Shown piece by piece: positions 58,324 to 64,000 of a stretch of DNA of 64,000 nucleotides. This stretch comes from Botryotinia globosa (taxonomy: Eukaryota; Ascomycota; Leotiomycetes; Helotiales; Sclerotiniaceae). Location: NCBI GenBank assembly GCA_014898425.1, contig RCSZ01000016.1:186001-250000 (forward strand). Direction: 5' to 3'. Made by a program: the position numbers and the translations under genes. The notes beneath the pieces are model-generated. The model was not told the DNA's origin and did no database searches. It worked only from the letters and a program-made list of their open reading frames with translations. Position 1 is the first letter of the stretch, and each line of letters opens with the position of its first letter.

Positions 58324-60225
58324 TTAACCCGATGAGGTATCGCACTCTTCTGGACCATTCCTGGAATTACATTCCGAGACCAACTTGGCAAAATTCCTGA
58401 CAACCTCACTTGGAACTTGATCCCATAATAATGATCGAGTGTAAACCTCTGCCGCCGATTTCTTGGAATTCGATCGCATGGCAGCAAGTGATTCACCGAG
58501 ATTCTTTCGTCCTTGAGATGTTGATCTTGTGGCGGGAGAATTGTCGAGGAAATCTTGAGAAGTCAACCCATTGTATTGTGCGGCAGACAATGAAAAGAGC
58601 TGCTCGTTGTTTTGCTCTTCTGTTGGTTGCGAAAGACTGTTGGCAAGATCTCCGAGGGTTGATGATGTGACGCCGACCATTTCGTTGCCTCCCAAAGATG
58701 GGTTTTGAGTAGTAGACCAGGAACCAGATGGGAGAGGTGCAATTGCGTTGGTAACATCAGAGACAGCAGAAGCGGATTGTTGAATGCCAGCATCCTTGAA
58801 AACGTCTTCGAGAAGTGTTGCAGATGCAGCACGAACATCATCCGACATTCTAGGAATGCTAGGAGAAGAACCCTTAGAAGCGACAAAAGCACCCACAAGG
58901 AGCAACATCAAGAGGAGGCCTTGGGCAGCAGGCTTCTCTGGCTCGCTAAGAAGGGAAGTGTCGACCTTCTTGGCGGAAACCATTGAGTTCTCAACCTTAA
59001 TCTCACTTTCCATGGCAAAGTCATTAAGGAAGGAGATGTTGTCCCAATTGCCATCCATGTTCAGGCCATCAATGTCAGAGTAGTCGGCAGAGAAGCCAGT
59101 CGAACTGGGAACAGTCGACATGGCAGTGCTTTCCATCTTTTGCATGTGCTCTGTGAGGACGCTCACTTTCTTGCGGAGGTCACCGGTTTCGAGGGTGTGA
59201 GTTCGCACCATCTCTTCCTTCTCCATCTGCAAGCTCTCGATGTATTGTTGGTAGTGTTGCTCTTTACGAGCCCACTCATCCAAAGCAAGTTTTGCTTCGG
59301 CCAAGTCCTCCTCGAGATCGTTAATCAAAGCAGTGTAGTGCTTCTTTTCGTCCTCAAGGCGCTCAGTGTGCTGCTTCTTTCGCTGACGTGAGTCAAGACT
59401 ATGATAGTGATTAGTCAATGGATGTAAATAGTTGGTCAGATGATGTACTTACGCTGCTTGTCGATTTCTCAACAAACGTTTTTGCTGCTTGAGCTCTTTA
59501 ATCTCCTGCTCATCGGTGGATTGAGAGATGAGTTGATCGATGTTGGTGAGATTTCTCTCGGCTGGAATATCGAAACGAGCATTCTTCTTTCGGATACCAT
59601 CACCCCTTCTAGACATCTCAGGATGCGATCGAAGAGTTGGGCTGTGTGGGCGCATGCGCTTTGGAATGCGATGATCCATCTCTGAAACGGACCAGTCCTT
59701 TTGTGGAGATGGATGACTTGAGCCATTGGCGGAGAAGAGAGGTAGTTGATGGTTTCCAGGGTTTGTGAATGGTGTTTGCACGGGACGTTGAAAGATAGGA
59801 ACATTGACCTCATAATCAGATGGAAGTCCATCATGACCTTGCATTGGTGTGCTCATACCCGAACCATTTCCCATACCCCAGCCGTGATTCGAATGTCCAT
59901 ATGTTGCGTTTTGTGCAGCCTCGATGCGCATGAATGGGTTGTTGCTGTTGTGCTCGACAAAGGGATTGTTGGATGCCATTGGTTGCATGTCGACGTGTTG
60001 CCATTCATCAGCCTTGGGGGAGAACAATGTCGAAGATACTGCAAAGGATTCCCGCCTGCTATTGTCCATGGGTGGAGACATTTCCAAGCCGGAATCTAAC
60101 GCAGAGTGGTCGAGGATGTTATCATCAAGAATGCTTCCTTCGTCCTCTTCAAAGTAGTTATGGGGTTGGGTATCGACAGATAATGACGATTGTCTGTAGT
60201 AATTGTGCATTGGGAAGGCAGCCAT
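58324..60225 (-). CDS. bZIP transcription factor with a hydrophobic segment
   Basis: Two exons: 60225-59453 and 59398-58324, 615 aa. The N-terminal 240 residues are disordered, rich in Asn, Ser and Pro. The basic region is QQKRLLRNRQAALDSRQRKK, with the bZIP signature N254-x7-R262 split by the single intron inside the second Ala codon. A leucine-zipper and long coiled coil (ERLEDEKKHYTALINDLEED onward) covers about 266-340. A hydrophobic run, AAQGLLLMLLLVGAFVASKG, sits at about 415-434. It is long enough to span or dip into a membrane, or it could be a hydrophobic activation motif. The C-terminal 180 residues are Ser/Gln-rich. It should bind DNA as a dimer; target genes cannot be read from the sequence. 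I do not assign an orthologue. The 5' region upstream is unusually repeat-rich. Confidence 0.9.
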
Positions 60226-60840
60226 AGCAAAGAAGTTCCAGCTGTGGTCTGTTGTGAGGGTGGGTTGGTGTTGTGGTTAAGGAAGAGGTGGGTTTGGGGG
60301 AAGCGAAGTTATTTTCGGATGAGATGGGGTAAAATAGATAAATAGTGGCGGTGAGAAAAGATAAATGTTATCGATAGATCGTCAACGATCACGAAAACTT
60401 GAATTATCGGGGTAGGGAGAGGATATGAAAAAGGCAAATTCGTCTTGGGCGGATTAATCAATGAGATGATTGAGTGAAGAGTCAAATCACTTGCTATGTT
60501 TTTTCTGTCAAAGAAAAAGACAAGAATAACAGAAGAGGTGACTGTTTATGAGGATGGGAATGTTTGATATGAATATTTTGAGGTAGAAATTGGGAGGGAG
60601 ATGCTCAGTTGATATGTGAGGGACAAGAGTGGTGGTGTCTGAGTGGGTTGAGTCTGGGTTCCGATGTAAGTCGGACGAGACAAACAGCAGGAAGGGATTG
60701 TATGGCTTGATCTGAAGTGGAGACTGGAGTACAAAGGACTGTGAGTCTGTAAGAAGTCTAAGTCTGTTGGGTCCCTTTTTGGTTCGAGTGGTTGTATGGG
60801 TCGTATGGGTCGTATGGTGGTAGGAGTGGTAGTGCAGAAT

Positions 60841-60894
60841 TGCAAGCAGTTGCAGTTGCAGTTGCAGTGGTAGTTGCAGTTGTAGTTGCAGTAA
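60841..60894. repeat. gttgca hexamer array
   Basis: Seven to eight copies of gttgca, with ggtagttgca variants, in the upstream region of the bZIP gene. Confidence 0.85.
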
Positions 60895-61139
60895 AATAAT
60901 GTGCAGCACGTAGTAGAACTTGAGCTTGCAGTCGGTGCAGCAGACAAGAGAAGTAAGAAGCACGTTAGAAAAGTAGGTCAAGTATGCAGGTAGAAATAGA
61001 AGAATGTCGTTGGTAGATATGGGTTAGATAATGTGGATATCTTGGGAGAGGGGTCTGGAAATCTGGGAAACGGATAATGAGGTGAGTGAGTGACTGTGTG
61101 AGAGCATGAGATGGATGGGTCGTCGTGGATGATATGAAA

Positions 61140-61337
61140 AATGAAGAAATAATAAAAATAATATAGATGATAATAATGATAATAATAGTAATATATAGTA
61201 ATATAATATCATAGTAATATAATAATAATATAATAATAATATAATAGTAATATAATAGTAATATAATAATAATATAATAGTAATATAATAATAATATAAT
61301 AATAATATAATAATAATATAATAATAATATAATAATA
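61140..61337. repeat. ATA/AAT-type array of about 200 bp
   Basis: Long run of aataatata and agtaatata units with very few C or G. It reads as spurious poly-Ile/Leu/Tyr frames on the minus strand. Confidence 0.92.
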
Positions 61338-61399
61338 TCCTTCAAGGGCTTGATTCTTCTTCTAGCTCTTCTAGCTTCTAGCTCTTCTCAATCTACATT

Positions 61400-61485
61400 A
61401 GTACGATACGACGATACTACGATCCTACGATACTACGATATTACCATACTACTATACTACCATCCTACTATACTACCATATTACG
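61400..61485. repeat. tactacgata/tactaccata imperfect array
   Basis: Degenerate 10-bp units of the form tactacgata, tactatacta and ccatcctacta in tandem. Confidence 0.8.
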
Positions 61486-61623
61486 AGTGCTTGTTTTGAT
61501 CCATTTTCGTTTTACCCAATCCTTCACCCATGACATGATATGATACTAGGTATAGGTAACTTTTGGAGGGGAACAGTGAAGGGGTGAAGGGGGGTGATGC
61601 GATTAGCATGGTTACGATATGGA

Positions 61624-61690
61624 CCCTTCTCCCTTCTCTCTCTCTTCTCTCTCCCTTCTCTCTCCCTTCTCTCTCCCTTCTCTCTTTCTT
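61624..61690. repeat. ctctcccttct pyrimidine array
   Basis: About six copies of an 11-bp ctctcccttct-like unit. Confidence 0.88.
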
Positions 61691-62224
61691 TCGTACTATA
61701 CTTCTTTGAGTAATGCATTAATGGATGAATGGAATGGGCCAAATAAAGTATTTAACTCATAAATTGAGTAATAAGTGGATGAAATGATGGGCAATGGGCC
61801 ATGACAGCGGGTGGGGAAAGATTCATCGCACTACCCGAAAATCAAAAGTCTCAACCTTCAACCTTCAACCTTCAACTTCCCTTGTGGAGACTTCTAGCCT
61901 TTGCATTTATGAGATGCTTTATGCTATTTTCTTCTCTTCATATGGATCTGAATAGTACTTTAGTCTTGATTATTTAATTGTTATATACTGCATTTTATTA
62001 TTATTTCCCCCCCCCCCATTGATCTATTTATCAAGTAACAAAGTATATCTTCATGGGTCTGTATAGGTCTGTCTAATCATCTCTCCAAGATCTCGATGAT
62101 CTATTGTTCGCGATATGTAGATTTCCAACTCTGTGCCCCCGGAGGATATCGTTAACCATATGGAAGTTGTGTGCATGGGGTCTTACTTTACGATACGGGA
62201 CACTCGCACACAAAATAAATAAAC

Positions 62225-62285
62225 AGAAGAAGAAGGAGAAGAAGGAGAAGAAGAAGAAGAAGAAGAAGAAGAAGAGAAAAGAAAA
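62225..62285. repeat. AAG trinucleotide array
   Basis: About twelve aag or gaa triplets plus aagaaaag variants. Frames across it (poly-Lys, or poly-Ser on the minus strand) are judged spurious. Confidence 0.9.
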
Positions 62286-64000
62286 GAAAACAAGTCTACC
62301 TCTTTCCCTTTTAGACTAAACCTCAATTCCAGCGGTAGGAAAGCGGGAAAGGCAAGGCAAGTGCGGGTGCTAACGATTAGTGCTTGCATTTCCATTGCAT
62401 AGCAGCATTATAGTGCCTACTTTTACATCTTGGATGTAAATCTTAGATGGGGAAAGCAAGAAAAAGTCCAAGAGATCCAAAGAAGACATTTGACATTTGA
62501 TTCTCCATTAAGCATTCATTACAAGTTGCATTTCAATCCAAGGCAATCGAATCTTAAGATTTCCCGCTCAAAGCCTTGAATAAGTTTAAGTTGCATTTGA
62601 TCAGTTGAGCCCAGGTAGATCACGACGTTGCATACTCCGTACGATACGGGAGTGAGGGATGATATGATGAGGGAGGGGTTCAAGCTTTGATTGGATTATT
62701 CATGCCCTTCTCCGAGGTAATGGATTAGATCTGACAGGCTGGCTGACTCCGTACTTCAACTACCTGGAGTAGATTACAATCATTAGTAATAAGGTTACTT
62801 TGACATGAGAAGCTCGATAGACAAGATAGAAGATAGTTCCCACTACTGTATTAGTCGGCATTCGGTTATCTATCTATTCTTTTTTTCCCCTTCTGTCGAA
62901 TATTCTAAAAGGCGAGAGAAGAATTCGCAAAAGGGCAATGGACCCGTTAGAACTTGCTTGGACTCAGAAATTTCTACCTCAAAATGCATTTGCGATTACA
63001 ATTTACCTTGGTCCTTGGCAATACAGTAGCAAAAGACATTAGACTACCATTTTAGCTGTGGAGGGTTTGTCTTGGAACCCTGATCTAATGGTGTGAACTA
63101 ACCATAAGAGAATTCAGATGCTTTTTCTCCATCAACCGCTTCCCGCTCTCAAAGACATGGTGCCTAACAAATTATCTCGACTCGGTTTGTGGAAAAAATG
63201 GGCACTGGATCAAAACAATCCATCTCTGATTCTCTATAACTCTTTGAGAATTGCCCATGGGAACGCAAAGTCAACATGGTTGTCTTGGCTCCTTCTTATT
63301 CCCTGCTCTCATCAGGTTGGGCATCTATGGAGTTATGCTTGATTCTGAAGGCTTGCATCAAAATCCTCAAAAGAAAGCCGCCGATAGGTTATATCCTCAC
63401 GGTTTGCATACGATTGTTTCTTTACCCTTGTCCATCCTTGCTACACTTTCTCATCATTGGAATAATCTGTTAAACTCCGGCTTCCCGTTGATGCCACCAG
63501 GGCTTGGCTCGTAACGAGAAAATGATGGTCCTTGAGCACCAATCAAATGTTTTGAGGCAATCGGTGATACCCTCGAAAAAGGTCACTTCAAAGATCACGC
63601 GTATCCATTGCTCTTGTGGGAGGAAAAAAGCCCTTTTGGGGGTATCATTTGTTTATTTTCATCACCTTCAGGCAAGGGAATCGTTGATTGATCCTACAAT
63701 TGTGGCATTTTCCCTTCGCTTAATCTTAAGATTCCCCTTCATGATCATCTCACTCATGGTCGCTGCTGATCAAACCATCTAGATAGTAAATAAAGCACGG
63801 GTAACGGATGGTAACGAGGTAAACCGTAAAAGATGTTTAGATGACAACATCAAATAAAATGCCTTCTTCGAATGTCATCTCATACCACCATCCCCACCTT
63901 TTTCCCATCTCTTGGGCCTCGCCATTCGGCAGCAAGTCCATTCATTCACGACTCACGACTCATGAATACTTGTATTCTCATTATACTAGGCCTCATCAAA

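Larger units (their letters stand above)
60226..64000. other. 3.8 kb without a supported gene, repeat-rich
   Basis: The first kilobase is probably promoter and 5' leader of the bZIP gene. Simple repeats occupy much of 60840-62290. Frames around 63118-63780 are short, overlap in three frames and lack domains. No gene is seen running off the right edge. Confidence 0.5.

Noticed and set aside
61024..61345. Minus-strand Ile/Leu/Tyr-rich frames that look like membrane proteins
   Set aside because: They translate the ATA/AAT simple repeat.
62104..62395. Poly-Lys and poly-Ser frames
   Set aside because: They translate the AAG microsatellite.
63118..63782. Several 65-92 aa frames at the right end
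   Set aside because: Overlapping frames without domains, and no splice pattern that joins them.

Overview
The window reads as nuclear DNA of a filamentous ascomycete. Genes are separated by kilobases of non-coding DNA. Introns are mostly 50-120 nt, with GTANGT-type donors, CTAAC/CTGAC branch sites and YAG acceptors. The recognisable proteins are ascomycete-type. From general impression the style suits a Leotiomycete (Botrytis/Sclerotinia-like), but nothing here proves the genus. Gene models were spliced by eye by requiring frame continuity across GT..AG introns.

Layout. 0.7-1.5 kb (-): remnant of an unidentified gene with a 10-bp tandem duplication. 3.2-7.5 kb (+): chromodomain plus HDA2/3-type histone deacetylase complex subunit. 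8.6-14 kb (-): Ulp2/SENP6-7-like SUMO protease. 15.6-16.4 kb (-): cytochrome c oxidase subunit COX6. 18.8-20.0 kb (+): ELO fatty-acid elongase. 20-27 kb: about 7 kb with no gene I can support. 27.0-28.4 kb (+): single-exon disordered Ser-rich protein. 32.1-33.2 kb (-): decayed GMC oxidoreductase. 33.9 kb (-): intron-containing tRNA-Asp(GTC). 35.1-36.5 kb (+): ribosomal protein uL4. 39.1-40.5 kb (+): unknown coiled-coil protein. 40.8-42.1 kb: A/T-dominated block. 43.0-43.4 kb (+): small Cys/His protein. 44.0-44.6 kb (-): mitochondrial bL21m, divergent from NSA2 (44.8-45.8 kb, +). 46.2-47.6 kb (+): alpha/beta hydrolase. 47.8-48.7 kb (-): ATP synthase subunit 4, divergent from NOC4 (48.9-50.6 kb, +). 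51.3-54.0 kb (+): 12-exon Sel1-repeat protein. 58.3-60.2 kb (-): bZIP transcription factor. The remaining 60.2-64 kb is repeat-rich and shows no gene.

Functional themes. Four ribosome-related genes (uL4, bL21m, NSA2, NOC4) and two respiratory-chain genes (COX6, ATP4) are housekeeping. Chromatin and SUMO regulators lie at the left end. The decayed GMC gene and the A/T-rich block mark two degenerate islands. I found no defence system, CRISPR array, biosynthetic cluster or intact transposon. The most interesting items are the micro-exon-rich Sel1 gene, the bZIP factor with a hydrophobic stretch, the intron-containing tRNA, the chromodomain-HDA2/3 architecture and the two broken genes.
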